A stretch of 48,887 nt of DNA, taken from the NCBI GenBank assembly GCA_944381345.1, contig CALWKU010000049.1, positions 1 through 48,887 on the forward strand. Direction: 5' to 3'. Positions 8,536 through 16,632 of this stretch are shown here, piece after piece. The translations under genes and the position numbers were made by a program. Source of the stretch: an uncultured Christensenellaceae bacterium (GTDB lineage: Bacteria > Bacillota > Clostridia > Christensenellales > UBA3700). Within the stretch, counting starts at the first letter, position 1. Each line of letters starts with the position of its first letter. Below the pieces are notes generated by a model, which saw only the letters and a program-made list of their open reading frames with translations, did not search any database and had not been told where the DNA came from.

Positions 8536-9651
8536 ATGAAATATCTGTTTTTCGATACCGAATGCGCGAACTGCTTTGACAAGACGGGCAAGCTGTTCAG
8601 CATAGGTTTTGTGCTGACCGACGAAAACTTCAACGTCCTGGAACCGCGCGAGGACATCCTGATCAACCCGGACGCGCAGTTCGATTGGTTCGTCGTCCGC
8701 AAGATGATGGCGTATGACCGCCGCATCTTCAAGTCGAAACCGAAGTTCGACGCCGTCTTTCCGAGGCTGACGAAAATGTTGGACGGCGCGGTCGCGGTCG
8801 GATTCAACACCGCCGCGGACGTCGTATATCTGCTGGACGAGTGCAACCGCTACAAACTCGATCCTCCCAAGATACGTTTCTTTGACGTGCAGATGTTCGA
8901 GCAAAAGCTTTCCGGGCGCGAAAACGTATGCAGGCTGACTTCCGCGTACGAGGAGTGGTGCAAGGCGGAGCCGCACGACGCCCATCGCAGCGATATGGAC
9001 GCGGAGATGACGATGGATGTTGCCAAGGCGCTGTGCGCGCATCTCGGGATGAATATGGACGAGGCGGTCGCCGCCTATCCCGACTTTGCCGGGGAGACGG
9101 ATGGGTTTTATTATGCTTATTCCACAGAGGAGATGCGAGATTCGCGCGACAAGACGCCCCGCCCGCACTACCGCAAGGTCAAGCCCGGGCAGGAAAACTT
9201 CTGTCTGCGCGGCAGCCGCAACCACGAGATGTTCATGCGCTACGCCGAGGACATAAACAAGCGTAACGAAGGAGCCAGGGTATGTCTTTCGGACAACCTC
9301 GAGAGCTTTGACTACGATCGCGCGATGCGCGCGCTGACCCGCATAGACGCCGCAGGGATGGGGTATACGCTCAAACCCGCCGAGGCGAAGATATATGCGT
9401 CGTGCGCCGTAAGAGACGAGACGGGCAGACCGCGTAAATGCTCAAAATACAGCCGTGCGCGCAGACTCGCCGCCGCAGGCGAGACTGAGATGATGACGAT
9501 AGACGAGTTCGAGCAGAGGTTTTCCCTGCCCGCCGACGCAAACCTCGACTGGGACCGCTTCGACGCGCCGGAGTACGCGCGTGAAGTTAAGCGCAGAAAG
9601 CGTAAGAGACGCAAGACGAACGATCCGACAAAACAGGGCGATCGCCGTTGA
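8536..9651 (+). CDS. DEDDh-family 3'-5' exonuclease domain protein
   Basis: 371 residues. The N-terminal 170 or so form an RNase T/DNA polymerase III epsilon-like exonuclease domain: FFDTE (Asp7, Glu9) is ExoI, VVYLLDE in the AVGFNTAADV region is ExoII, and AHRSDMDAEMT (His150 with a following Asp) is the ExoIII His-x4-Asp. The C-terminal half (about 200 residues) is unrecognised and ends in a strongly basic tail (KRRKRKRRK), suited to binding nucleic acid. I chose the ATG at 8536 after GGAGG, although the spacing is short (3 nt), over the in-frame TTG at 8506. It is divergent from the phospholipase-like gene, and its stop codon lies inside the -35 box of the next promoter. Confidence 0.85.
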   Translation: MKYLFFDTECANCFDKTGKLFSIGFVLTDENFNVLEPREDILINPDAQFDWFVVRKMMAYDRRIFKSKPKFDAVFPRLTKMLDGAVAVGFNTAADVVYLLDECNRYKLDPPKIRFFDVQMFEQKLSGRENVCRLTSAYEEWCKAEPHDAHRSDMDAEMTMDVAKALCAHLGMNMDEAVAAYPDFAGETDGFYYAYSTEEMRDSRDKTPRPHYRKVKPGQENFCLRGSRNHEMFMRYAEDINKRNEGARVCLSDNLESFDYDRAMRALTRIDAAGMGYTLKPAEAKIYASCAVRDETGRPRKCSKYSRARRLAAAGETEMMTIDEFEQRFSLPADANLDWDRFDAPEYAREVKRRKRKRRKTNDPTKQGDRR

Positions 9652-9676
9652 CAAACGTCAAAAGACGTGATACAAT
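9648..9676 (+). promoter_or_regulatory. Strong sigma-A promoter overlapping the exonuclease stop codon
   Basis: Consensus TTGACA (9648-9653), 17-bp spacer, TACAAT (9671-9676). Predicted start near 9683, so the RNA would begin about 8 nt before a perfect 13-bp hairpin. Confidence 0.85.
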
Positions 9677-9690
9677 GAAATGGTAGATTT

Positions 9691-9720
9691 GGGCGGCAAA
9701 ACCGTTTGGTTTTGCCGCCC
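9691..9720 (+). promoter_or_regulatory. Perfect 13-bp hairpin at the 5' end of the leader
   Basis: GGGCGGCAAAACC (9691-9703) and its exact reverse complement (9708-9720) flank a GTTT loop. No T run follows on either strand, so it is not a normal terminator. It sits between the promoter and the ribosome binding site AGGAGG (9731-9736) and probably stabilises the mRNA or controls access to that site. Confidence 0.65.
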
Positions 9721-9742
9721 AAAATATTAAAGGAGGCATATT

Positions 9743-10249
9743 ATGGCAAAGAAAAAGTCAAGAAAGAAAAAGCTCTCGACCCTGACGATAGCGATGCTCG
9801 CCGTCGCGCTCGTCGGAGCGGTGTTGGCGGTCGTCGGACTGTTCAACGATTGGATGCATTACAGCATAGGGGATAATATAGAAACGGAGAGCATGACGCT
9901 GCAGGACTTTGCGGAAACAGAAAGCGCCAATCAGATCATGATGCAGACGTTTGCTTGGATCGCGGGTATCCTTGCGGTCGCGGGCTTTGCGTTGGTACTC
10001 GTGCGCATGCTCGTCAACATCGGTCCCGTCCGCCTTGCAGGAAAGATCGCGGGTATAGGCGCGGTCCTGTTCGGCGTCTTGGCGCTGATCTTCTCTTTTG
10101 TCGTCGCGTCCGAGGGCGTGATAGGAGGCAATTTCGGGTTCAGCATCGATATAGACGGCGTGGGCTGGGAGCTGTCCTACGGCGCGTATCTGCTCGCTGC
10201 AGGCTCGATCGTCGGCGGTATAGGAGCGTTTGTCGGCTCGAAGAAATGA
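9743..10249 (+). CDS. Small four-helix membrane protein, function unknown
   Basis: 168 residues with a very basic N-terminus (KKKSRKKK) and four hydrophobic segments near residues 13-32, 72-93, 98-125 and 143-164. The loop after helix 1 is acidic and probably outside the cell by the positive-inside rule. I do not recognise the family. A consensus promoter, a 5' hairpin and a full AGGAGG site suggest steady and possibly high expression. It is transcribed alone: the upstream gene ends inside its promoter and the pyr operon begins after a gap of more than 200 bases. Confidence 0.75.
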   Translation: MAKKKSRKKKLSTLTIAMLAVALVGAVLAVVGLFNDWMHYSIGDNIETESMTLQDFAETESANQIMMQTFAWIAGILAVAGFALVLVRMLVNIGPVRLAGKIAGIGAVLFGVLALIFSFVVASEGVIGGNFGFSIDIDGVGWELSYGAYLLAAGSIVGGIGAFVGSKK

Positions 10250-10480
10250 TCCCGCTCAGGGCGGTATTTGCGCCGTGACGACAAAAATTTTTGCGGCGCG
10301 ACGACCGCAAAAACAGCGAATGAAATACGTTTTTTGCGATATGTATTCGGTTTTTATGCGCAAAGGACGTATTTTTTCGCATTTTTGCGCGCAGGCGGAA
10401 AGGACGGCGAGCAACGCGCTTTTGCTTTATTTTTGCGCGCATATATGGTATTATATTACAAACGACATTCGGAGATGTTT
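10250..10480 (+). promoter_or_regulatory. Leader and presumed promoter region of the pyr operon
   Basis: This AT-rich gap contains no gene. A weak -10-like TATTAT (10449-10454) lies just before pyrB, but no convincing -35 is present. A 13-bp direct repeat ATTTTTGCGCGCA occurs at 10381-10393 and 10429-10441, and GCGCAAA/TTTGCGC arms can pair across 10356-10390. I see neither a PyrR-type binding loop nor a clear attenuator terminator between the -10 and the start codon. Confidence 0.4.
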
Positions 10481-11395
10481 ATGTTGCAAGACTTTTTGAA
10501 GATGAGAGGCGTGTCCGCCGGAACGCTGCAAAAGCTGCTCTCGTCCGCGTTCGAGATGAAGAGGCGCATACTTTCCGGCGACAAGTTTTCGGACGAACTC
10601 AAGGGCAAAATGGTCGCAACGCTGTTTTACGAGAACAGCACCCGCACCCGCACTTCGTTTGAGGACGCGTGCAAATATCTCGGCGCGACGGTCGCAAGCC
10701 TCGACGTTGCTGCTTCGAGCGTGCAAAAGGGCGAGTCGCTGATCGACACCGCCAAGACCATAGAGGCGATGGGCACGGACGCGATCGTCATCCGCCACTC
10801 CGTCTCGGGCGCGCCCCGACTCGTCGCGGACAATGTCGACATCCCCGTGATCAATGCCGGCGACGGATTGCACGCGCACCCCACGCAGGCGTTGCTCGAT
10901 CTGTTCACCCTCGTCGAGCGGTTCGGCAAGGTCGACGGGCTGACGGTGGCGATCATCGGAGACATCAAGCACAGCCGCGTCGCGCGCAGCAATATGGAGA
11001 GTTTGACGACGATGGGCGCAAAGGTCAAGGTGTTCGCGCCGCCGACGATGCTGCCGCTCGGGATAGAAAAGATGAAATGCACGGTGTGCGAGACGATCGA
11101 GGACGCGTTTGTCGGTTCGGACGCGGTGATGGGGCTGCGCATACAACTTGAAAGACAGCAGGTGGGGCTGTTCCCGAGTTACGGCGAATACACATCCTTC
11201 TTCGGCATCACCGACGCGAGGATGAAACTCGCCAACAAGGGCGCGGTCGTGCTTCATCCCGGTCCCGTCAACAGGGGCGTGGAGCTTGCTTACGACGTAC
11301 TCGACAAGGAATACTGCCTCAAAGACGTACAGGTCACCAACGGAGTGGCGACCAGAATGGCGCTGCTCAAAGAGCTTTTGGGAGGTGGACAATGA
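10481..11395 (+). CDS. pyrB: Aspartate carbamoyltransferase catalytic subunit
   Basis: Joins carbamoyl phosphate and aspartate in the first committed step of pyrimidine synthesis. The 304-residue chain shows the carbamoyl-phosphate site STRTRTSF (residues 53-60), HPTQALLDL in the middle, and HPGPVNRG near the C-terminus. I chose the ATG at 10481, 6 nt after GGAG (10471-10474); the ATG at 10475 is too close to that site, and upstream extensions are low-complexity. No pyrI regulatory subunit follows; instead pyrC overlaps by four bases (ATGA). The carbamoyl-phosphate synthase genes are not in the window. Confidence 0.96.
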   Translation: MLQDFLKMRGVSAGTLQKLLSSAFEMKRRILSGDKFSDELKGKMVATLFYENSTRTRTSFEDACKYLGATVASLDVAASSVQKGESLIDTAKTIEAMGTDAIVIRHSVSGAPRLVADNVDIPVINAGDGLHAHPTQALLDLFTLVERFGKVDGLTVAIIGDIKHSRVARSNMESLTTMGAKVKVFAPPTMLPLGIEKMKCTVCETIEDAFVGSDAVMGLRIQLERQQVGLFPSYGEYTSFFGITDARMKLANKGAVVLHPGPVNRGVELAYDVLDKEYCLKDVQVTNGVATRMALLKELLGGGQ

Positions 11396-12654
11396 TAGTT
11401 ATCAAGGCAGCCGATCTGTTCGGCAAGATCGTTGACATAGCGGTCGACGGCGATACCGTCGTCGAGGTCGGCGACGTCAAGCCGCCCAAGGGAGCCCTGG
11501 TCATAGACGCGAGAGGTCTGACCGCGCTGCCGGCGTTTATCGATATGCACGTGCATCTGCGCGAGCCCGGTTTCGAGTACAAAGAGGACATCGAGAGCGG
11601 CTGCCGCGCCGCGGTCGCGGGAGGCTTTTCCGCCGTCTGCTGCATGCCCAACACCAAGCCCGTCACCGACAACAGGTATATCGTAAAATACGTCAAGACG
11701 CGCGCCGCCGAGGTCGGTCTCGCCAAGGTCTATCCCATCGCGGCGATCACCGTCGGGCAGGAGGGCAAACAGATCGCCGAGTTCGGCAAGCTCAAACAGG
11801 CGGGAGCGGTCGCTTTTTCAGACGACGGGCGTCCGGTCGAAAACGCGCAGACGATGAGGATCGCGCTCGAATACGCCAAACGGTTCGACGCGCTTCTGAT
11901 CAGTCATTGCGAGGAGATGTCGCTCGTTGCCGGAGGCGTGATCAACGAGGGCTTCGTCGCGTCGGACGCGGGCTTCCGCGGCATAACGAGAGCGAGCGAG
12001 GAGGTCATGGTCGCCCGCGAGATAGTGCTTGCGGACGCGCTGTCGACAAAGGTGCATATCGCGCACATCAGCACGGAGGGCAGCGCGCGTCTTATACGCG
12101 ACGCGAAACGCGCCGGCATAAAGGTGAGCTGCGAGACATGCCCGCACTACTTCGCCGCGACCGACGGGCTTGCCGCGGACGGCGACCCTATGGCAAAGGT
12201 CAACCCCCCGTTGCGAGAAGAGAGGGACAGACAGGCGATCATCCGCGCGATACAGGACGGCACGGTCGACGCGATCGTCACCGACCACGCGCCGCACGCC
12301 GCGCACGAAAAGGGCGCGCTGAACGACGCCGCCAACGGTATAAGCGGGCTTGAGACCTCGTTTGCGCTGGCGTACACATACCTCGTCAAGAGCGGCGCGA
12401 TCTCGCTGCAAAAGCTGTCGCAATTGATGACGGAAAACCCCGCAAAGCTGGTCGGCATACCCTTCGGTTCGATCGAAAAGGGCGGGCTTGCGGACATAGC
12501 GCTTGTCGACCTCAACGAAAAATACAGCGTCGATCCGTCGAAGTTCTTCTCCAAGGGCAAGAACACTCCGTTCAAGGGGCGCGAAGTCTTTGGCAAGGTC
12601 ATAATGACGATGGTCGGCGGCGAAATAAAATTCAAGGACGGTGAAATATGCTGA
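11392..12654 (+). CDS. pyrC: Dihydroorotase
   Basis: 420-residue class I dihydroorotase that cyclises carbamoyl aspartate. It has the metal-binding DMHVHLREPG (His53, His55), GGFSAVCCMPNT, ISHCEE, HIAHIST and the TDHAPHAAHEK segment with the catalytic Asp. Its start overlaps the pyrB stop (ATGA), and its end overlaps pyrF by seven bases, so expression is tightly coupled. Confidence 0.96.
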   Translation: MIVIKAADLFGKIVDIAVDGDTVVEVGDVKPPKGALVIDARGLTALPAFIDMHVHLREPGFEYKEDIESGCRAAVAGGFSAVCCMPNTKPVTDNRYIVKYVKTRAAEVGLAKVYPIAAITVGQEGKQIAEFGKLKQAGAVAFSDDGRPVENAQTMRIALEYAKRFDALLISHCEEMSLVAGGVINEGFVASDAGFRGITRASEEVMVAREIVLADALSTKVHIAHISTEGSARLIRDAKRAGIKVSCETCPHYFAATDGLAADGDPMAKVNPPLREERDRQAIIRAIQDGTVDAIVTDHAPHAAHEKGALNDAANGISGLETSFALAYTYLVKSGAISLQKLSQLMTENPAKLVGIPFGSIEKGGLADIALVDLNEKYSVDPSKFFSKGKNTPFKGREVFGKVIMTMVGGEIKFKDGEIC

Positions 12655-13550
12655 TTGACAGATTGATCGACAAGATCAAAGAGACGGACAACCCGTCGGT
12701 CGTGGGATTGGACACCTGTATAGACTATCTGCCCGACGATGTGCGCGGCAAGTGCGAAACGCTTTATGACGCCGCCAAGTATATCACGGATTTCAACTTC
12801 GCGCTGATCGACGCGATCAGGGACGTAGTCCCGGCAGTCAAGGTGCAGGTCGCCTATTACGAGATGTACGGCGTCGAAGGAATGCGCGCGTTTTCCGATA
12901 CGCTCGCGTATGCGCGCCAGCACGGTCTGTTTACGATAGCCGACGTCAAACGCAACGACATCGGCAGCACGGCGTCCGCATACAGCAACGCATATCTCGG
13001 CGAGACGGTACTCGAGGGCAGCGCGGTTACGCCGTTCGAGAGCGACTTCGTCACGGTCAACGGCTATCTCGGCAGCGACGGAGTGCTGCCGTTCGTAGCG
13101 GACTGCAAAAAGAACGACCGCGGTATATTCGTGCTTGTCAAGACCTCTAATCCGAGCGGCGGCGAACTGCAGGACAGAGTGATGGACAACGGCAAGACGC
13201 TGTATGAAAACATGGCTTGCCTCGTCGACGGGTGGGGCGCGGATCTGCGCGGTAAATACGGTTATTCGAGCGTGGGCGCGGTCGTCGGAGCGACACATAA
13301 GGCGCAGGCGGAGGCGATCCGCAAAGCGCATCCTCATCTGTTTTTTCTCATACCCGGTTACGGAGCGCAGGGAGGAAAGGCGGAAGATCTCGCGGTCTGT
13401 TTCCGCGACGGCATAGGCGGCATCGTCAACTCGTCGCGCGGCATATTGACCGCGTACCGCAAGCCGCAATATGCGGGCAAGGCGTTCGACGAGGCGGCAA
13501 GGCTCGCCGCGATCGCAATGCGCGAGGACATAGACAAGTGTATCCGATGA
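12648..13550 (+). CDS. pyrF: Orotidine 5'-phosphate decarboxylase (type 2)
   Basis: Decarboxylates OMP to UMP. The 300-residue length and the motif IADVKRNDIGSTA (Lys101 and the neighbouring Asp residues) are those of the longer type 2 group; the C-terminal IPGYGAQGG and VNSSRGI loops hold the phosphate. pyrF precedes pyrK and pyrD here although it acts last. It overlaps pyrC by seven bases and pyrK by four (ATGA). Confidence 0.95.
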   Translation: MLIDRLIDKIKETDNPSVVGLDTCIDYLPDDVRGKCETLYDAAKYITDFNFALIDAIRDVVPAVKVQVAYYEMYGVEGMRAFSDTLAYARQHGLFTIADVKRNDIGSTASAYSNAYLGETVLEGSAVTPFESDFVTVNGYLGSDGVLPFVADCKKNDRGIFVLVKTSNPSGGELQDRVMDNGKTLYENMACLVDGWGADLRGKYGYSSVGAVVGATHKAQAEAIRKAHPHLFFLIPGYGAQGGKAEDLAVCFRDGIGGIVNSSRGILTAYRKPQYAGKAFDEAARLAAIAMREDIDKCIR

Positions 13551-14311
13551 AAGACCGCTCCGCAGTCGTGCTTGCCAACGAGCGCGTCGCCGACGGAGTG
13601 ATGAAAATGACGCTCTATTTCGAGGATCTGCCTCCGATCGAGGGCGGGCAGTTCGTGCATATCCGCGTACCCGACGGCGCGCACGTATTGCGCAGACCTT
13701 TCTGTATCTGCGATTTTGACAAAAAGGAGCGCACGATCGACGTCTGTTACGCGGTCGTGGGCGCGGGCACGGCACGGCTCGCCGAGGTCGAGCGTATGCA
13801 CAGACTTGACGCGCTGCTCCCTCTCGGAAACGGATATGCGCCCAAAGGAGACAGGATAATGCTGATCGGCGGCGGAATGGGCAGCGCGGTGTTGCCCGCG
13901 ATAATCACCGCCCATCCGGACAGGGAATATACCGTGTGTCTCGGTTTCGGCGACGTTTCCAAGGTCGTCCTTGCGGACGAGCTGAAGGCAAAGGGCGCAA
14001 AGGTCATCCTTGCGACCGACAACGGCAGCGCGGGAGAAAAGGGCTATGTCGCCGACGTAGCCGCGCGCATGATACGGCAGGAAAAGCCGGACGAGATCTT
14101 TTGTTGCGGTCCCGAGATAATCTACAAGATCCTCGCCCAAAAGAGCGAGATCGCGGGAATCCCGACAAAAATATCGCTCGAACAGCGCATGGGCTGCGGC
14201 ATCGGCGCGTGCCTCGTCTGCAACTGCAAGGTCAGACGTGCGGGCGTTGAGGAATATGTGCGCGTGTGCAAGGACGGTCCGGTGTTCGACATTACGGAGG
14301 TGGCGCTGTGA
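13547..14311 (+). CDS. pyrK: Dihydroorotate dehydrogenase electron-transfer subunit
   Basis: FAD and [2Fe-2S] subunit that passes electrons from PyrD (class 1B) to NAD. The 254-residue protein has the FAD-binding RRPFCI motif near residue 49, the NAD-binding LIGGGMGSA loop, and four cluster cysteines at 217, 222, 225 and 241 in the GCGIGACLVC...VCKDGPVF region, with the normal spacing. I chose the ATG at 13547 because it forms an ATGA overlap with pyrF like its neighbours; the GTG three codons upstream is possible. pyrD overlaps its end by four bases. Confidence 0.94.
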   Translation: MKDRSAVVLANERVADGVMKMTLYFEDLPPIEGGQFVHIRVPDGAHVLRRPFCICDFDKKERTIDVCYAVVGAGTARLAEVERMHRLDALLPLGNGYAPKGDRIMLIGGGMGSAVLPAIITAHPDREYTVCLGFGDVSKVVLADELKAKGAKVILATDNGSAGEKGYVADVAARMIRQEKPDEIFCCGPEIIYKILAQKSEIAGIPTKISLEQRMGCGIGACLVCNCKVRRAGVEEYVRVCKDGPVFDITEVAL

Positions 14312-15216
14312 ATACCGCAGTAGAGATAGCGGGCGTAAAGTTCAAAAACCCGATAATCACCGCGAGCGGCACGTTCGGCTTCGGCGCGGAGTACGGGCAG
14401 TTCTATCCGCTGAGCGCGCTCGGCGGCATATGTACCAAGGGGCTGACGATCAAACCCAAACAGGGCAACCCTCCGCCGCGCGCCACCGAGGTGTACGGAG
14501 GAATGCTCAATGCGGTCGGCTTGCAAAATCCGGGCGTGGAGCGTTTTCTCGAGACGGACGACAAGCGGCTCGCGCAAGAGGACGTCGTCGTCATTGCCAA
14601 CGTCGCCGGAGCGACGCTCGACGACTATATCGCAATAGGCGAGCGCATCAACGACGCGCACGCGCAGATGGTCGAACTCAACATCTCCTGCCCCAACGTC
14701 AAGGAGGGCGGAATGGCGTTCGGCGTGCTGCCTTCGTCTGTTGAAAAGGTCACCGCCGCAGTCGTCAAGGTATGCAAAAAACCGGTGATCACCAAGCTGT
14801 CGCCCAACGTCGCGTGCATCGCCGACAACGCGCGCGCAGCCGAGGCGGGCGGCGCGGCGGCGGTGTCGCTGATCAATACGCTGTCGGGTATGGCTGTCGA
14901 TTGGAGGACTCGCCGTCCGGCGCTTGCCAACAACAACGGCGGTATGTCCGGTCCGTGCGTCAAACCGGTCGCGCTCAAGATGGTCTGGGACTGCTTCAAC
15001 GCGGTCGGAATCCCCATCATAGGTCTGGGAGGGATCGCCTCTTATACCGACGCGCTCGAATTCATGATCTGCGGAGCGCGCGCGGTGCAGGTGGGCACGG
15101 CAAACTTTACTTCGCCCACTGCGGCTTACGACATTGCCCGCGATCTTGCGGACCACGTCGCGCAAAACGATATCGATATCAACGACCTCGTCGGCTCGCT
15201 CGTTCTCAACGGCTGA
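14308..15216 (+). CDS. pyrD: Dihydroorotate dehydrogenase, class 1B catalytic subunit
   Basis: 302-residue FMN enzyme that oxidises dihydroorotate to orotate. The ITASGTFGFG start, GGICTKGLT, the catalytic base Cys128 in NISCPN (Cys instead of Ser marks class 1), TKLSPN, GLGGIAS and VGTANF are present. Pairing with pyrK identifies the NAD-linked 1B type. The GTG start overlaps the pyrK stop (GTGA) and follows ACGGAGG at 14294-14300. Confidence 0.96.
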   Translation: MNTAVEIAGVKFKNPIITASGTFGFGAEYGQFYPLSALGGICTKGLTIKPKQGNPPPRATEVYGGMLNAVGLQNPGVERFLETDDKRLAQEDVVVIANVAGATLDDYIAIGERINDAHAQMVELNISCPNVKEGGMAFGVLPSSVEKVTAAVVKVCKKPVITKLSPNVACIADNARAAEAGGAAAVSLINTLSGMAVDWRTRRPALANNNGGMSGPCVKPVALKMVWDCFNAVGIPIIGLGGIASYTDALEFMICGARAVQVGTANFTSPTAAYDIARDLADHVAQNDIDINDLVGSLVLNG

Positions 15217-15235
15217 CGGTCAAAGGAGTATTTTT

Positions 15236-15826
15236 ATGATGACTACGGAACAGGCTTTGGAGATCTACCGCAAATGCGGCGCGGTGCTGAAAGGGCACTT
15301 CAAATTGACGAGCGGCAGACATGCCGACACCTATATGCAGAGCGCAAAGGTGTTCGTCGACACCGAGTGCAGCGAGCTGCTGTGCAAGGCTCTCGTTCAA
15401 AAGCTCGCCGACGCCGGTGTGGAGGCGGATATGGTCATTTCGCCCGCGATAGGAGGCATTTTGATGGGCTATGAGGTCGCGCGCCAGATGCGCAAGCCCA
15501 ACATCTTCGCCGAGCGCGAAAACGGCGAGATGACGCTGAGGAGAGGTTTTTCTTTCCCCGAGGGTACGCGCTTTGTCGTCACCGAGGACGTCGTCACCAC
15601 GGGCGGCTCGGTCAAAGAGGTCGTCGCCCTCGTCAAGAAAATGGGCGGAGAGGTCGCTGCGGTCGCGTCGCTCGTCGACCGCAGCAACGGCAAGGTCGAC
15701 TTCGGCGTCAAATTCGTCAATCTGATCAGTATGGATATCACGTCTTATGAGCCGGACGACTGCCCGCTTTGCAAAGAGGGCAAGATCGAATTGGTCAAGC
15801 CCGGTTCGAGGGTGTTCAACAAGTAA
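15236..15826 (+). CDS. pyrE: Orotate phosphoribosyltransferase
   Basis: Adds ribose 5-phosphate from PRPP to orotate, giving OMP. The 196-residue protein has the family start LKGHFKLTSGRHAD, the flexible-loop segment ERENGEMTLRRGF, and the PRPP loop VVTEDVVTTGGS near residues 114-125. The C-terminal YEPDDCPLCKEG tail with paired cysteines is common in Clostridia. I chose the ATG at 15236, 7 nt after AAAGGAG; a second in-frame ATG follows directly. Its stop shares a base with the next start (TAATG). Confidence 0.95.
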   Translation: MMTTEQALEIYRKCGAVLKGHFKLTSGRHADTYMQSAKVFVDTECSELLCKALVQKLADAGVEADMVISPAIGGILMGYEVARQMRKPNIFAERENGEMTLRRGFSFPEGTRFVVTEDVVTTGGSVKEVVALVKKMGGEVAAVASLVDRSNGKVDFGVKFVNLISMDITSYEPDDCPLCKEGKIELVKPGSRVFNK

Positions 15827-16632
15827 TGTTCGGGCGGGCGGCTAACGCGTATGCCGAATTGCGCAAGAGGACGGATTTCGTCCCCGAGATCGCTATAGTT
15901 TTGGGCAGCGGGCTCGGCGGCGCGGTTGATCTCGAAGAGGAGTGTTCGATAGGGTACGACGAACTCGGACTTCCCGGTTCGACCGTACACGGACACAGGG
16001 GGCGTATGGTATTCGGCACGCTTTGCGGCAAAAAGGTCGTCGTGCTGCAAGGCAGGCTGCACTACTACGAGGGGCACTCGTCCGAGACGGCGGCGCTGCC
16101 CGACAGGGTTGCCGCGCTTGCCGGCGCAAAGACGGTTGTTTTGACCAACGCCGCCGGAGGGATAGCCCCCGACTTGGAGTGCGGAGACATCATGGCGATC
16201 CGCGACCACATCTGCCTTGCGCCCAATCCGCTGATAGGTCCCAACGACGACAGGATGGGTCCGAGATTTCCGGACATGACTGCGCCTTATGACCCGGAAT
16301 TGATCGAGCTTGCAAAGACGGCGGCGCGAAAGTGCGGTTTTGAACTCAAAGAGGGTGTGTACATACAATTTACCGGTCCGTCGTTCGAGACTGCCGCCGA
16401 GGTGAGGATGGCGGGGATAATGGGAGCCGACGCGGTCGGGATGAGTACCGCGATCGAGACGATCGCCCTGCGCCATATGGGAGTAAAGGTGTTGGGTCTG
16501 TCCTTTATCAGCAACAAGGCGTGCGGGCTTGCCGGCAAACCGCTGTCGCACGAGGACGTAAACCGCGAGAGCGAACGCGTCGTCGCAAAGATGCGCGGAT
16601 TGCTTGCTGCGATCGTCGGAGATATGCAATGA
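15826..16632 (+). CDS. Purine nucleoside phosphorylase (inosine/guanosine type)
   Basis: 268-residue trimeric-type PNP that should split purine nucleosides with phosphate. Family blocks: IVLGSGLGG at residues 23-31, HGHRGRMVFG, LQGRLHYYEGH, LTNAAGGI, the GPSFETAAEVR specificity strand and DAVGMSTAIETIAL. The substrate could also be methylthioadenosine, but the sequence reads as the inosine-guanosine branch. It begins at the pyrE stop and overlaps the next amidohydrolase by four bases (ATGA), so purine salvage is wired into the pyrimidine operon. Confidence 0.9.
   Translation: MFGRAANAYAELRKRTDFVPEIAIVLGSGLGGAVDLEEECSIGYDELGLPGSTVHGHRGRMVFGTLCGKKVVVLQGRLHYYEGHSSETAALPDRVAALAGAKTVVLTNAAGGIAPDLECGDIMAIRDHICLAPNPLIGPNDDRMGPRFPDMTAPYDPELIELAKTAARKCGFELKEGVYIQFTGPSFETAAEVRMAGIMGADAVGMSTAIETIALRHMGVKVLGLSFISNKACGLAGKPLSHEDVNRESERVVAKMRGLLAAIVGDMQ

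Noticed and set aside
9691-9720. Hairpin as terminator of the exonuclease gene
   Set aside because: No T run on either strand, and a consensus promoter lies between the stop codon and the hairpin, so it is read as leader.
12147-13775. A 542-codon minus-strand frame across pyrC and pyrF
   Set aside because: Both pyr genes are certain on the plus strand; the shadow has no motif.
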